A stretch of 11,248 nucleotides of DNA from an uncultured Atopobiaceae bacterium (GCA_944321005.1 CALUJT010000046.1:1-11248), one strand, 5' to 3'; counted from the stretch's first letter, positions 1-7,702 are shown. The notes: a model not told the origin generated them from the letters alone. Numbers and translations are program-made.

Positions 1-269
1 CAGTCGACGGGGTTGGCGAGGACGCCCATGCACATGGCCGCCTTGTTGACGTTCGCGACGTCGCAGTGCGGGATGGCGACGTTGAGGCCGCCCATGTCGA
101 GCGCGGTCGGGAAGTTCGCCTCGCGGTCGACGATCGCCTGGGCGTAGGTGTCCTTCACGTAGCCCTGCTCCTCGAGGACGCCCGCCAGGCGGCGCTCCAC
201 GTCCTCGCAGCTGAGGCCCTCCTCGTCGATGCGGACGACGAGGGAGCTGTCAAAGCTCAGATCTGCCAT
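1..269 (-). CDS. PTS sugar transporter subunit IIA, galactitol (GatA)-like, partial
   Basis: The first 89 residues of a PTS EIIA protein are present; the C-terminal part runs off the left edge. EIIA takes phosphate from HPr in the cytoplasm and passes it to the cognate EIIB, driving sugar uptake with phosphorylation. The segment DREANFPTALDMGG followed by VAIPHCD (residues 48-70) closely matches the active-site region of E. coli GatA (REAEFPT...IAIPHCE), so His68 is the expected phosphorylated residue. This places it in the mannitol/fructose EIIA fold, galactitol branch. The start ATG at 269 is preceded by AAGGAG at 277-282. The gene lies 42 nt downstream of the aldolase gene on the same strand, so the two are probably co-transcribed. 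The matching EIIB and EIIC genes would be expected just outside the window. The substrate cannot be read from this fragment. Confidence 0.88.
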   Translation of the reverse strand, partial: MADLSFDSSLVVRIDEEGLSCEDVERRLAGVLEEQGYVKDTYAQAIVDREANFPTALDMGGLNVAIPHCDVANVNKAAMCMGVLANPVD

Positions 270-311
270 GCTCTTCTCCTTCTCTGTTTTGGGGGCCGCG
301 TGTGCGACCCG

Positions 312-932
312 TTACCAGACGACGCTCTCCTCGAGCTTCTTGATCGACGCGGCGAGCTTGGGGGCGTCGCACGCCTCGATGTCGGCGGGATCGAAGATGC
401 CGGAGCCGATGCCCGCGTAGGTGGCTCCCTTGTCGAAGTAGGACTGGACGTTCGCGACGTTCACGCCGCCGACGACCATGAGCGGCAGCTTGCCGAGCGG
501 CGCCTGGACGGCCTTGAGGTAGTCCGGGCCGAGCTGGCCGGCCGGGAAGACCTTCACGATGTCGGCGCCCATGTCGATCATCTTCTGGATCTCGGTGGGG
601 CTGAAGGCGGCGGGGACGGTGATGATGCCGGCCTCCTTGGCGAGGTCGAAGATCTCCTGGGTGAACATGATCGGCGAGAGCATGAACTCGGCCCCAGCGG
701 CGATGGCCTGGCGGGCGAGCTCGGCGTTCTTCACCGTGCCGGCACCCACGTGGACCTCGGCGCCAAACTCCTTGCGCGCCGCCGCAATCGACTCCATCGC
801 GTGCGGGGAGTTGCTGGCCACCTCGATGGAGTTGACCTTGGTGCCGACGAGCTGCTCCACGACGGTGAGGACCTGCTTGGTCTCATAGCCGCGGAGAATG
901 ACGGTCACCTTGGGAAGAACGAGCTCGCACAT
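312..932 (-). CDS. eda: KDPG/KDPGal aldolase family protein (Eda/DgoA type)
   Basis: This 206-residue class I aldolase would cleave a 2-keto-3-deoxy-6-phospho sugar acid into pyruvate and glyceraldehyde 3-phosphate in the cytoplasm. Length and fold signals match the family: ILRG (12-15), IEV with catalytic Glu37, GAGTV (63-67), the Schiff-base lysine Lys127 in VKVFPA, and GGV (155-157). Two places resemble E. coli DgoA (KDPGal aldolase) more than Eda: NSP at 41-43 where Eda has LRT, and Val154 before GGV where Eda has Thr. The symbol eda is therefore given at family level only. I chose the ATG at 932 because AGGAGG lies just upstream; an in-frame ATG at 992 would put the promoter inside the gene. 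The GatA-like EIIA gene follows in the same operon, suggesting the aldolase finishes catabolism of a PTS-imported substrate. Use as a 4-hydroxy-2-oxoglutarate aldolase is also possible. Confidence 0.9.
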   Translation of the reverse strand: MCELVLPKVTVILRGYETKQVLTVVEQLVGTKVNSIEVASNSPHAMESIAAARKEFGAEVHVGAGTVKNAELARQAIAAGAEFMLSPIMFTQEIFDLAKEAGIITVPAAFSPTEIQKMIDMGADIVKVFPAGQLGPDYLKAVQAPLGKLPLMVVGGVNVANVQSYFDKGATYAGIGSGIFDPADIEACDAPKLAASIKKLEESVVW

Positions 933-964
933 ACCTGCCTCCTCTGTCCGATTCCGTTGGTGAG

Positions 965-992
965 ATTCTAGGTCTGCATATTCTGTTTTCAA
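965..992 (-). promoter_or_regulatory. Probable sigma-A-type promoter of the aldolase-EIIA operon
   Basis: On the minus strand TTGAAA (992-987) and TAGAAT (970-965) are separated by 16 bp. Transcription would start near 958, giving a short leader of about 25 nt before the ATG at 932. The spacer holds the 10-mer AGAATATGCA (reverse of TGCATATTCT, 975-984), which recurs in the same intergenic region, so a repressor bound there would block RNA polymerase. This is assigned by consensus match only. Confidence 0.55.
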
Positions 993-1226
993 AATTTGGC
1001 ATCACTTCACAATTTTTGCATATCGACACTGTCAGAGGAATCCAGGTCGGCACGAAGACAGCCCTTTGATGAGACGGTCCGTTTATCTGTGATTTTCGTA
1101 AATCGCCCATATTGAGCAGCATCTCATTACTCGATTTGTAATCCTGTGGTAAGCTCAACCTGAAACGATACGGCATATTTGTTCCGAAGTATCACTACTT
1201 GAGTCTCATTTTTGTTTGCATATTCT
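975..1226. repeat. Direct repeats TGCATATTCT flanking the divergent spacer
   Basis: Two exact 10-bp copies sit at 975-984 and 1217-1226, with a shorter copy (TGCATATCG) at 1017-1025. The first lies within the spacer of the aldolase promoter. The second lies about 20 bp upstream of the weak promoter proposed for the HTH gene and is followed by an inverted match (GAATAT, 1239-1244). Positions next to both divergent promoters suggest operator sites, perhaps with looping, but short AT-rich matches can arise by chance in such DNA. Confidence 0.35.
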
Positions 1227-1334
1227 TTTTCTTTTTTTGAATATTATCTGAATATCTGATTCTATTCTTCATCTTTTCTCCATATTTATGCGCAAGAATG
1301 TGCCCAACACAGGCCCCCTACGACAGGAGCTGGC

Positions 1335-1940
1335 ATGGAGTTTGGGTCCACAGTCACCAAGCTGCGCGAGAGGCGCGGCTGGTCGCAGGCCAAGCTGGCG
1401 GAGAAGGCAGGCGTGAGCCAGGAGACCGTCGCCAAGTGGGAGAGCGGCCAGGAGTTCCCCGGTCAGGAGCAGCTGCTCTCGCTCGCCATGGCCTTCAAGG
1501 TCAAGATTCCGCGCCTCATCGAGAAGGACGAGGAGCTCATGGTCAAGGTCATCGAGGGGACCGAGACCTACGAGACGGCCGTCATGGGCATCGTCTCCGT
1601 CGTGACCGCCGCCTGCGCCCTCGTCCTCATTGCCCTCTCCCACACCGACCCGGACGCGCTGCAGATCGCCATCCGCGTCACCGAGGCCGTCCTGATCGTG
1701 GGGCTGCTCGCCCTCGTCTGGCAGCGCCGCGGCCCGCGCGCGCAGCGCGCCAAGGCGTTCCGCGACGCGCTCGAGGCGGCCGACGGCTCCCAGACCGCCT
1801 TCGTCATCAAGCGCAAGGCCGGACGCAACACCGGCAACGTCATCATGCAGTTCGTGCTCGGCGCGATCATCGCCGTCACGCTCATCGTCCTCTTGGGCAT
1901 CATGGTGCCCGAGTCGCGCCTGCCCTGGGTGATGCTCTAG
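1335..1940 (+). CDS. Xre-family helix-turn-helix protein with three membrane segments
   Basis: The 201-residue product has an N-terminal Xre/Cro HTH domain at about residues 4-62 (LRERRGWSQAKLAEKAGVS, then VAKWESGQ, the usual recognition-helix region). Three hydrophobic stretches follow: about 82-101, 115-129 and 169-191. The arginine- and lysine-rich segment between the last two (130-164) fits the positive-inside rule and places it, like the HTH, in the cytoplasm. It therefore looks like a membrane-tethered DNA-binding protein; the family is known but the signal it senses is not. The ATG at 1335 is preceded by AGGAG at 1325-1329. It reads away from the AT-rich spacer and is divergent from the aldolase-EIIA operon, so it may regulate that operon or itself. 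It ends 17 nt before a large palindrome. Confidence 0.82.
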   Translation: MEFGSTVTKLRERRGWSQAKLAEKAGVSQETVAKWESGQEFPGQEQLLSLAMAFKVKIPRLIEKDEELMVKVIEGTETYETAVMGIVSVVTAACALVLIALSHTDPDALQIAIRVTEAVLIVGLLALVWQRRGPRAQRAKAFRDALEAADGSQTAFVIKRKAGRNTGNVIMQFVLGAIIAVTLIVLLGIMVPESRLPWVML

Positions 1941-1957
1941 AGGTCAGAGAGGCTCCA

Positions 1958-2029
1958 GGTTGACAGATTCCCCGGGGCAAACTGTCAAGTTGGACAACTT
2001 GACAGTTTGACCCGGGGAATCTGTCAACC
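1958..2029. terminator. 72-bp near-perfect palindrome between convergent genes, probable bidirectional terminator
   Basis: The two arms match over 34 of 35 positions around a 2-nt centre (GA, 1993-1994): 19 bp outer stem, one G/A mismatch (1977 and 2010), then 15 bp inner stem. Each arm also contains a smaller dyad: TTGACAG and CTGTCAA flank a CCCGGG core, giving four heptamers in alternating orientation (1960-1966, 1982-1988, 1999-2005, 2021-2027). It begins 17 nt after the HTH stop and ends 2 nt before the stop codon of the phosphatase gene on the other strand. This position suggests shared transcription termination. No T-run follows on either side, so it is not a textbook intrinsic terminator. 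A dispersed repeat element or a cruciform-forming site is an alternative. Confidence 0.6.
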
Positions 2030-2031
2030 CG

Positions 2032-2850
2032 TCAGCCCAGCAGCGGCTCGAGGTAGCGGGCGACGCCGGACTCGGTGCAGGGCGGCGCCACGTGGTCGGC
2101 AACGGCCTTGACCTCGGGCGCGGCGTTGCCCATGGCCACGCCGTCGCCGGCGACCTCGATCATGGGGAGGTCGTTCCCGGAGTCGCCAAACGCCACGGTG
2201 TCCGCGACGGCAACGCCCAGATGCTCGCAGAGCCACAGGAGCGCCGTACCCTTGGTGGCGCGCACGTCCGTGATCTCCACGTTCACGGGTATGGAGGAGG
2301 CGCGACAGAGCTCGGGGCGCGCGTCCACGGCGTCCCACACCGCCCGGCGCCCGGCATCGTCAACGTAGAGCACGTTGACGCGGTAGATCTGGTCCATGCG
2401 CTCGATGAGCTCGTCCGTCGTCCCCTCGAAGCGGGTTCGCTGGGAGAGGACCATCTTGCGCGTGGCGTCGTCGAGGTCGGCCTCCCAGTAGAGAGGCCAG
2501 CGATCCGCCGAGGCTAGGACCCCGTCCTCCGCCGTGAGGTCGAAGGTGATGCGCTGGTCGCGCACGTCGTCGTAGAGCGACCGCACGACGTCCTTCTCGA
2601 TGGGCGCGCGATGGACGACCTGGCCCGTGCCCACGTCAAAGACCAGGGCGCCACCGCTGCACACGGCAAAGCGCACGCACGGGTGCTCCACGAGCTGCGG
2701 GGGCAGCCCGCGCACGCTGCGTCCCGTGCAGGGCACGAACTGGACGCCCCGCTCGTGCGCCAGGTCAAGGATCCGCAGGTTCTCGGGCGTGATGACCTTC
2801 TCCGGGGTGACGAAGGTGTCGTCCATGTCCACGAAGACCAGCCTGACCAT
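2032..2850 (-). CDS. Cof-type HAD-IIB family hydrolase
   Basis: This 272-residue cytoplasmic protein is a haloacid-dehalogenase-superfamily phosphatase of the Cof/YidA (IIB cap) type, probably acting on phosphorylated sugars or similar small metabolites. All catalytic motifs are visible. Motif I is DMDDT with nucleophile Asp8 and acid/base Asp10. Motif II is CTGRS with Thr42, motif III has Lys200 (RATKG), and motif IV is GDSGND (222-227), which binds magnesium. The roughly 130-residue cap lies between motifs II and III, and the length is normal. Motif I has DDT where many relatives have DGT. The ATG at 2850 has GGGAGG a few bases upstream. It follows the activase gene on the same strand after 124 nt and a strong hairpin, so it likely has its own promoter; a TATCAT at 2883-2878 could be a -10 element, without a clear -35. 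The substrate cannot be told. Confidence 0.9.
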   Translation of the reverse strand: MVRLVFVDMDDTFVTPEKVITPENLRILDLAHERGVQFVPCTGRSVRGLPPQLVEHPCVRFAVCSGGALVFDVGTGQVVHRAPIEKDVVRSLYDDVRDQRITFDLTAEDGVLASADRWPLYWEADLDDATRKMVLSQRTRFEGTTDELIERMDQIYRVNVLYVDDAGRRAVWDAVDARPELCRASSIPVNVEITDVRATKGTALLWLCEHLGVAVADTVAFGDSGNDLPMIEVAGDGVAMGNAAPEVKAVADHVAPPCTESGVARYLEPLLG

Positions 2851-2916
2851 GCGCCCTCCCGTCGTTGTCGTCCCCTCATGATACCGCTGCCCCGGAGCGG
2901 CATGACGCCGATAAGA

Positions 2917-2952
2917 GCGGCGCGGGCCGAGGCTCTTCTCGACCCGCGCCGC
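2917..2952 (-). terminator. Hairpin terminator after the activase gene
   Basis: Inverted arms GCGGCGCGGG (2917-2926) and CCCGCGCCGC (2943-2952) pair over 10 bp. After one mismatch a further 4 bp form (CGAG/CTCG), leaving a 6-nt loop. Read on the minus strand it starts 22 nt after the activase stop codon and is followed by TCTTAT, a short imperfect U-tract. This separates the activase transcript from the phosphatase gene. Confidence 0.6.
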
Positions 2953-2974
2953 ATGACAAGCCTGGACCCAGGCG

Positions 2975-5900
2975 CTACTTGCTCACGCCGGCCCTGCGCT
3001 TGGCGTCCTCGATCTGGGCGAGCTGCTCCTCGCTGAGCTGGATGCCGCCGTGGGCGTGGGCGCCAAGGCCGCACGCAGAGCCGTCGCCGCGGGACACCGA
3101 GTCCTCGAAGCGGTCGCTCCCGGTGTAGGGCGCCACCGCGTCGTGCGTCACCGGGTCGGCCGGGTTCTCCAGGCGGAAGCCCGCCTCGCGGTTGGCGCGG
3201 TAGTTCTCCTTGGCCACGGAGATCATGAGCTTGATGCGGTTGAGCTGGTTCACCTCGGAGGCGCCGGGGTCGTAGTCCACGGCCACGATGTTGCTCTCGG
3301 GGTGCATCTGGCGCAGGCGCTTGATGACGGCCTTGCCCACCACGTGGTTGGGCAGGCACGCGAAGGGGGAGCAGCACACGATGTTGGGCGTGCCGGTCTC
3401 GATGAGGTCCACCATCTCCGCGGTGAGCAGCCATCCCTCGCCCATGGTGTTGCAGAGGGAGAGCACCTTCTCGGCCTTGGAGGCAAGCTCGAAGATGTCC
3501 GGGTACGGCTGGAAGCGCGTGGTCTTCTCGAGCATGCGGTTGATGGGCTCGCGGAAGCTCTCGATGAGCTTGATGCCGGCCTTGTGGGTGAGGCGGCTCG
3601 TGGCCTTGGTGCCGAGCTCATCCTTCATGTTGATGGCGTTGGTCATGCCGAAGAGGAAGAAGTCCACGAGGCCGGGCACGTTGGCCTCGCAGCCCTCCTG
3701 CTCGATGACCTTGACCACCTGGTTGTTGGCCGTAGGGTGGAACTTGACCAGGATCTCGCCCACCACGCCCACGCGCGGCTTGGAGCGGTCGCTCTCCAGC
3801 GGCAGCGCCTCGAAGGCGTCGATGGTGCGCTGGCAGAGCTGGTAGAAGCGGCTGCGCCCGCCGGAGACCACGAAGCCCTTGGCCTCGGCCATCATGCGCT
3901 CGTAGAGGGCGTCGGCGGAGCCCGGCGTGGCCTCGTAGGGGCGCGTGCGGTAGAGCAGCTGCATGATGAGGTCGCCGTAGAGGAGCACGTAGACGGCCTT
4001 GAACAGGATCTCGGGCTTGAAGATAGAGAAGCCCGGGTTGTCCTCGTCCAGGCCGCTCGCCGCGGTGAGGGAGATCACGGGGACCTCGGGGTGGCCGGAG
4101 TCGCGCAGCGCCTTGCGGATGAGGGCGATGTAGTTGGTGGCGCGGCAGCCGCCGCCGGTCTGGGTGATGATGACGGCCGTGCGGGAGAGGTCGTACTCGC
4201 CGGAGAGGACTGCCTCCATGATCTGGCCCGTGACCAGGATCGAGGGATAGCAGATGTCGTTGTTCACGTACTTGAGGCCCGCCTCCACGGCGCCCTGGTC
4301 GACGGAGGGCAGGAGCACCACGTTGTAGCCGGACTGCTTGAGCAGGACCTCCAGAAGCTCGAAGTGGATGGGCGCCATCTGCGGCACGAGGATGGTGTAC
4401 CCGGCCTTCTGCATGTCCTCGGTGTAGCGGACCTTCTCGAAGGCGGCGCTGGCCGCCTCGCGGTAGACCGGCGTGCGGCCCTCGGGCGTCTTGCGGGCGC
4501 GCTCGATGGAGCCGTCGGCGTTGTGCACCCCCACGGGCTCGACCTCGCGCACGAGGCCCTGGGACGCGGCGCGGCGGAGCTCCTCGCGCTGCTCGGAGAG
4601 GGCTGCCATGAGGGAGCGGATGCGGATGCGCGCGGCGCCGAGGTTGGACACCTGGTCGATCTTGAGGACGGTGTAGATCTTGCCGGAGGCCTCGAGGATT
4701 TCCTGGACCTGGTCCGTGGTGAGGGCGTCGAGGCCGCAGCCAAACGAGAAGAGCTGGATGAGGTCGAGGTCGTTGCGAGAGGCAACGAAGCGCGCGGCGC
4801 GGTAGAGGCGGCTGTGGAACATCCACTGGTCGACCACGCGGATGGGGCGCTCGGGCTTCATCTTGTGCGCGACGGAGTCCTCGGTGAGGACGGCAAAGCC
4901 GAAGGAGTGGACGAGCGCCGGGATGGCGTGGTTGATCTCGGGGTCGTTGTGGTACGGACGACCGGCGAGGACGATGCCGTGGGCGTCGTGCTCCTCGATC
5001 CAGCGCAGGGCCTCGTCGCCTGCGCGGTGCATGGCGTCCTTGAAGGCGAGGTCGGCCTCCCAGGCCTCGTTGACGGCGGCGTCGACCTCGGCGCGGGTGA
5101 TGCGCTCGCCGCGCACGCGACCGTGGCCGGCCGCCGCGTCCTTCTCGCGCTGCTCCACGATGAGCTCGTAGAGGCGGCGCTTGAGCTCCTTCTTCTTGTC
5201 GTACGGGATGAAGGGCGAGAGGAACTCCACGCTGCCGTGCTCGCCGAGCTCGTCCACGTTGAGGCCCAGCGCCTGCGGGTAGCTCATGACGATGGGGCAG
5301 TTGTAGTGGTTGGTGGCGCCGTCGTCCTCCTTGCGCTCCCAGCGGATGCAGGGCATCCAGATGAAGTCCGGATCCTTGGCCAGCAGGTTCATGACGTGCC
5401 CGTGGCTGAGCTTGGCCGGGTAGCACACGCTCTCGGAGGGCATGGACTCGATGCCGGCGTCGTACGTGGCCGCGGAGGTCTGGTCGGACAGGATGACCGA
5501 GAAGCCCAGCTTGGTGAAGAACGCGTGCCAGAACGGGTAGTTCTCGTACATGTTGAGCGCGCGCGGGATGCCCACGGTGCCGCGGGGCGCCTCCTCCGGG
5601 GAGAGCGTCGGACGGTCGAAGAGCAGCTTGTTCTTGAAGTCAAAGAGGTTGGGCGCGTCGTTCTTCTTGGCGCGGGAGCCTCCGGCGCCCTTCTCGCAGC
5701 GGTTGCCCGTGATGAAGCGGCGGCCGCCGCCGAAGTCGTTGATCGTGAGCAGGCAGTTGTTGTTGCAGCGCCCGCAGTGCACGTTGGTGTGCTTGACCTG
5801 GAGGTTGTCGATCTCCTCGCGGGAGAGCAGCTGGGAGGTCCCGTACGCGCCGGCGCGGTCGCGGGCGAGAAGGGCCGCGCCGTAGGCGCCCATGCAGCCC

Positions 5901-7702
5901 GCGATGTCCGGGCGGATGACGTCGCGCCCGGTGAGGACCTCGAAGGCGCGCAGCGTGGCGTCGGACATGAAGGTGCCGCCCTGGACCACGCACCACTGGC
6001 CGATCTCGTCGAAGTCGCGCAGCTTGATGACCTTGAAGAGCGCGTTCTTGATGACGGAGTAGGAGAGGCCGGCCGCCACGTCGCCGATGGTCGCGCCCTC
6101 CTTCTGCGCCTGCTTGACGCGGGAGTTCATGAAGACGGTGCAGCGGGAGCCCAGGTCAACGGGGCTCTTGGCGGTAACGGCCACCTTGGCGAAGTCCTGG
6201 ACGGTCATGTTCATGGACACGGCGAAGCTCTCGATGAACGAGCCGCAGCCCGAGGAGCAGGCCTCGTTGAGCATGATGTGCTCGATGACGCCGTCCTTGA
6301 CCTGCAGGCACTTCATGTCCTGGCCGCCGATGTCCAGGATGAACTGGACGTCCGGGACGAAGGCCTTGGCGCCGCGCAGGTGCGCCACGGTCTCGATCTC
6401 TCCGGAGTCCGCGCGCAGGGCCTCGATGAGGATCTGCTCGCCGTAGCCGGTGGTGGTCACGTGGCCGATGGTGCAGTCGGCGGGCATGTGGTCGAAGATG
6501 TCGTCCATGATGCGCTGCGCCGTGCCGAGGACGTCGCCGTTGTTGTTGCCGTACCAGGTGTAGAGGAGCTCGCCGCCCTCGCCCACCACCGCGGTCTTCA
6601 TGGTGGTGGAGCCGGCGTCGATGCCGATGAACACGCGGCCGTGGTAGCTGGTGAGGTCGCCCTTGGGCACCACCTGCTTGTCGTGGCGCTCCTTGAACTC
6701 CTCGTAGTCCTCCTGGGTCTGGAAGAGCGGCTCCAGGCGCGCGACCTCGGAGCCCTGAGTGTCGTGGAGGTCCTCGAGCAGGCGGATGGCCTCGTCAAAG
6801 GTGACGTACTTCTGGGACTCGCCGGCGAGCGCGGCGCCCGTGGCCACGAAGAGGTGCGCGTTCTCCGGGACGATGCGGTGCTCCTCGTCCAGGTTGAGCG
6901 TCACGTAGAAGCGGTGGCGAAGCTCGGAGAGGTACTGGAGCGGGCCGCCGAGGAAGGCCACGTAGCCGCGGATGGGGTGGCCGCACGCGAGGCCCGAGAC
7001 CGTCTGGTTGGCCACGGCCTGGAAGATGGAGGCGGCTATGTCCTCGGGCTTGGCGCCCTCGTTGAGCAGGGGCTGGACATCGGACTTGGCAAAGACGCCG
7101 CAGCGGGAGGCGATCGGGTGAATCTGCGTGGCGCCCTTGGCGAGCTCGTTCAGGCCCGCAGCGTCCGTGTGGAGCAGCGACGCCATCTGGTCGATGAAGG
7201 CGCCCGTCCCGCCCGCGCACGTGCCGTTCATGCGCTGCTCGATGCCGTTGTCGAAGTAGATGATCTTGGCGTCCTCGCCGCCGAGCTCGATGGCGCAGTC
7301 AGTCTGCGGGATGAGGGTCTCGACGGCGCGCTTGGAGGCGATGACCTCCTGAACGAACTCCAGGTCGAGCCACTTGGCCAGCAACATGCCGCCGGAGCCC
7401 GTGATGGAGACGCGCATGGGCGCGGAGCCGATGACCCTGCGCGCGCGGGCGAAGAGCTCCTTGGCCGTGGCACGCACGTCCGTGTGGTGGCGCTCGTAGT
7501 TGGCGTAGACGAGGTTGTCGGCGTCGTCGATGACGGCGAGCTTGACGGTGGTGGAGCCCACGTCGATGCCCAGGCGCAGGTGCGCGTGGGAGAAGTCGGT
7601 CGGGCGCGCCGGGGAGAGCTCCGCGCCCTCCTGCTTGAGCTCGAGCGGCTTGGCGGCGAGGGCGGCCCTCTCCGCCTGGATGGAAGCGGCGGTCTTACTC
7701 AT
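2975..7702 (-). CDS. Acyl-CoA dehydratase activase-related fusion protein (two BadF/BcrA ATPase domains plus DUF2229/HgdB-like region)
   Basis: This 1575-residue cytoplasmic protein belongs to the very large fused relatives of the 2-hydroxyacyl-CoA dehydratase activator (HgdC/BadF-BadG-BcrA-BcrD family), ATP-driven iron-sulfur electron donors. ATPase domain 1 (about 43-300) has GIDVGSTT (45-52), LGGEDAK (140-146) and cluster-type cysteines Cys162 (GTCAGGTG) and Cys201 (SRCGVF). ATPase domain 2 (about 356-615) has GIDAGSTT (360-367), DIGGQD, Cys482/Cys486 and Cys521. A cysteine set at 643, 646, 650 and 669 follows. From about 708 comes DUF2229 (GIPRALNMYENYPFW; Cys760 in VCYPAK, Cys785), then an HgdB-like C-terminal part with Cys1151 (ICYPS), Cys1186 (GGGCRATNY) and Cys1443/1444/1449. 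I chose the ATG at 7702 because AAGGAGG lies just upstream, while the start 7 codons earlier lacks one. The start overlaps the tetR stop. No separate dehydratase subunits are nearby. Its physiological reaction is not established; ATP-dependent low-potential reduction is inferred. Confidence 0.9.
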   Translation of the reverse strand: MSKTAASIQAERAALAAKPLELKQEGAELSPARPTDFSHAHLRLGIDVGSTTVKLAVIDDADNLVYANYERHHTDVRATAKELFARARRVIGSAPMRVSITGSGGMLLAKWLDLEFVQEVIASKRAVETLIPQTDCAIELGGEDAKIIYFDNGIEQRMNGTCAGGTGAFIDQMASLLHTDAAGLNELAKGATQIHPIASRCGVFAKSDVQPLLNEGAKPEDIAASIFQAVANQTVSGLACGHPIRGYVAFLGGPLQYLSELRHRFYVTLNLDEEHRIVPENAHLFVATGAALAGESQKYVTFDEAIRLLEDLHDTQGSEVARLEPLFQTQEDYEEFKERHDKQVVPKGDLTSYHGRVFIGIDAGSTTMKTAVVGEGGELLYTWYGNNNGDVLGTAQRIMDDIFDHMPADCTIGHVTTTGYGEQILIEALRADSGEIETVAHLRGAKAFVPDVQFILDIGGQDMKCLQVKDGVIEHIMLNEACSSGCGSFIESFAVSMNMTVQDFAKVAVTAKSPVDLGSRCTVFMNSRVKQAQKEGATIGDVAAGLSYSVIKNALFKVIKLRDFDEIGQWCVVQGGTFMSDATLRAFEVLTGRDVIRPDIAGCMGAYGAALLARDRAGAYGTSQLLSREEIDNLQVKHTNVHCGRCNNNCLLTINDFGGGRRFITGNRCEKGAGGSRAKKNDAPNLFDFKNKLLFDRPTLSPEEAPRGTVGIPRALNMYENYPFWHAFFTKLGFSVILSDQTSAATYDAGIESMPSESVCYPAKLSHGHVMNLLAKDPDFIWMPCIRWERKEDDGATNHYNCPIVMSYPQALGLNVDELGEHGSVEFLSPFIPYDKKKELKRRLYELIVEQREKDAAAGHGRVRGERITRAEVDAAVNEAWEADLAFKDAMHRAGDEALRWIEEHDAHGIVLAGRPYHNDPEINHAIPALVHSFGFAVLTEDSVAHKMKPERPIRVVDQWMFHSRLYRAARFVASRNDLDLIQLFSFGCGLDALTTDQVQEILEASGKIYTVLKIDQVSNLGAARIRIRSLMAALSEQREELRRAASQGLVREVEPVGVHNADGSIERARKTPEGRTPVYREAASAAFEKVRYTEDMQKAGYTILVPQMAPIHFELLEVLLKQSGYNVVLLPSVDQGAVEAGLKYVNNDICYPSILVTGQIMEAVLSGEYDLSRTAVIITQTGGGCRATNYIALIRKALRDSGHPEVPVISLTAASGLDEDNPGFSIFKPEILFKAVYVLLYGDLIMQLLYRTRPYEATPGSADALYERMMAEAKGFVVSGGRSRFYQLCQRTIDAFEALPLESDRSKPRVGVVGEILVKFHPTANNQVVKVIEQEGCEANVPGLVDFFLFGMTNAINMKDELGTKATSRLTHKAGIKLIESFREPINRMLEKTTRFQPYPDIFELASKAEKVLSLCNTMGEGWLLTAEMVDLIETGTPNIVCCSPFACLPNHVVGKAVIKRLRQMHPESNIVAVDYDPGASEVNQLNRIKLMISVAKENYRANREAGFRLENPADPVTHDAVAPYTGSDRFEDSVSRGDGSACGLGAHAHGGIQLSEEQLAQIEDAKRRAGVSK

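Larger units (their letters stand above)
933..1334. other. AT-rich divergent intergenic control region
   Basis: I see no convincing gene in these 402 bp between the divergent aldolase and HTH genes. A minus-strand open frame at 883-1176 overlaps the aldolase gene and has no recognisable motif. The region is far richer in A+T than its surroundings: bases 1201-1260 contain only 14 G or C out of 60. It contains TGCATATTCT at 975-984 and 1217-1226, a partial copy TGCATATCG at 1017-1025, and short dyads GATTT-4-AAATC (1091-1104) and AAGTA-4-TACTT (1187-1200). A weak plus-strand promoter for the HTH gene could be TTGAAT (1237-1242), 17 bp, TTCTAT (1260-1265). Either this is regulatory DNA or it includes a decayed, transferred segment. 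Confidence 0.6.

Noticed and set aside
312..932. Apparent loss of the Eda phosphate-binding arginine (LRT changed to SNS) as a sign of an inactive aldolase
   Set aside because: DgoA and some other active family members also lack that arginine, and the catalytic Glu37 and Lys127 are present.
66..971. Plus-strand open frame antisense to the aldolase and EIIA genes
   Set aside because: It spans two genes with clear catalytic motifs on the other strand and shows only biased composition.
883..1176. Minus-strand open frame of 97 codons in the AT-rich spacer
   Set aside because: It overlaps the aldolase start, covers the proposed promoter, has no good ribosome site and no recognisable motif.
1298..1963. 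Alternative plus-strand frame over the HTH gene
   Set aside because: The product is arginine-rich shadow sequence; the frame starting at 1335 has a ribosome site, an HTH domain and membrane segments.
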